From an uncultured Clostridia bacterium (GTDB lineage: Bacteria > Bacillota > Clostridia > Christensenellales > Aristaeellaceae): a DNA stretch of 5,633 nucleotides. This document shows positions 5,134 through 5,633 of the stretch, in pieces. Positions within the stretch are counted from its first letter, which is position 1. Each line of letters starts with the position of its first letter. Both the position numbers and the translations under genes were made by a program. Where the stretch lies: positions 1-5,633 of the forward strand of contig CALNAU010000206.1 in assembly GCA_937874275.1 (NCBI GenBank). The letters run 5' to 3'. Below the pieces are notes generated by a model that did no database searches, was not told the DNA's origin, and saw nothing but the letters and a program-made list of their open reading frames with translations.

Positions 5134-5633
5134 TCAAAAGAATGCAGCAATCCCCTTCGCCGCTTCCCGCAAATCTTCCACCGCCTTGGCGAGGTCGATC
5201 TCGTCCTTGCGGTATTTTGGCATGGAGATGCTGATGGCGTGGTGCGCGGCGCCAGCCTTGTCAAAGATGGGCACGCCGATGCAATACAGCCCGTCCTGGT
5301 TTTCCTCATCATCGATGCTGAACCCTTGGGCGCGTACGCGGCGCATTTCCTCCCGCAGGCCGTCGGCATCCTCAATGGAGTGGGCTGTCATGGGCGGCAG
5401 GCCTGTGCGGGCAGCATACTCCGCCGTGCCCTGTTCCCCCCGCCAGGCCAGAATGGCCTTGCCCACGGCGGTGCAGTGCAGCGGCATCCGGCCGCCCACA
5501 TCGGAGTGGATGCGGATGGACTTGTTGCTCTCCAGTTTATCCAGGTACACCACGGTGTCCTCCATCGCGCGCACAAAGTGGATGGTCTCGTCGTAGGTGT
5601 CGTTCAGGCGCTGCAGATAGGGGCGGGCGTAGC
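5134..5633 (-). CDS. IclR-family transcriptional regulator, C-terminal effector-binding domain (5' end outside window)
   Basis: The reading frame is open from the window edge to a TGA at 5134-5136, giving the last 165 or so residues. The GTG at 5574 is an internal valine codon and not a start, because the frame continues upstream with domain-like sequence (YLQRLNDTYDETIHF). The HCTAVGKAILAW motif (about 5443-5484) and the GFSIDDEENQDGLYCIGVPIFD segment (about 5260-5325) are hallmarks of the IclR effector-binding domain, which senses small carboxylic acids or aromatics. The N-terminal winged helix-turn-helix lies outside the window. The gene is upstream of the meta-cleavage operon, in the same orientation, and has its own terminator. 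By analogy with MhpR, PcaR and PobR it probably controls this pathway, but activator or repressor cannot be decided here. Confidence 0.9.
   Translation of the reverse strand, partial: YARPYLQRLNDTYDETIHFVRAMEDTVVYLDKLESNKSIRIHSDVGGRMPLHCTAVGKAILAWRGEQGTAEYAARTGLPPMTAHSIEDADGLREEMRRVRAQGFSIDDEENQDGLYCIGVPIFDKAGAAHHAISISMPKYRKDEIDLAKAVEDLREAAKGIAAFF

Noticed and set aside
5004..5375. Minus-strand frame overlapping the regulator gene and its terminator
   Set aside because: It lies in another frame of the IclR domain, is rich in Arg, Ser and Pro, and runs through the terminator and the promoter's AT-rich tract. The IclR frame has clear domain motifs.

Overview
This window carries a compact catechol meta-cleavage operon, entirely on the minus strand, preceded (at the right-hand end of the window) by the C-terminal part of an IclR-family regulator gene. 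Six catabolic genes read right to left in the order: XylT/DmpQ-type [2Fe-2S] ferredoxin, catechol 2,3-dioxygenase, 2-hydroxymuconic semialdehyde hydrolase, 2-oxopent-4-enoate hydratase, acylating acetaldehyde dehydrogenase, and 4-hydroxy-2-oxovalerate aldolase. They lie 4 bp overlapping to 66 bp apart and are almost certainly one transcription unit.

Chemistry (family knowledge): the dioxygenase opens catechol or an alkylcatechol next to the diol. The ferredoxin re-reduces dioxygenase whose iron has been oxidised. The hydrolase splits the yellow ring-fission product to 2-hydroxypenta-2,4-dienoate plus a carboxylic acid. The hydratase makes 4-hydroxy-2-oxovalerate, and the aldolase and dehydrogenase pair channels this to pyruvate and acetyl-CoA. 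The gene order equals the dmp/xyl order QBDEFG, but the dehydrogenase gene (dmpC/xylG) that normally sits between the dioxygenase and hydrolase genes is absent. No decarboxylase or tautomerase (dmpH, dmpI) is seen, although the window ends 48 bp after the aldolase. Inside the window only the hydrolytic branch is encoded.

Control region (4926-5133): the regulator gene ends at 5134 and is followed by a GC-rich hairpin with a short U run, a likely intrinsic terminator. Next come an AT-rich tract, a good sigma70/sigmaA-like promoter (TAGACA, 16 bp, TATACT), a second extended -10 element (TGCTATAAT), and a perfect 6-bp inverted repeat that straddles that second -10. The repeat is a good operator candidate for the neighbouring IclR protein.

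Organism: an aerobic or facultative bacterium with moderately GC-rich genes. Five of the six catabolic genes have strong Shine-Dalgarno sequences (AGGAGG, AAGGAGG and the like) at ideal spacing, and the intergenic promoter region is markedly AT-rich. This leans towards a Gram-positive (Firmicutes-type) host, but the sequence alone does not settle it and no species is claimed. There are no RNA genes, mobile elements or CRISPR arrays in the window. The pathway itself is well known. The less ordinary aspects are the reduced gene set, the IclR partner, the operator and promoter arrangement, and a strong intercistronic hairpin.
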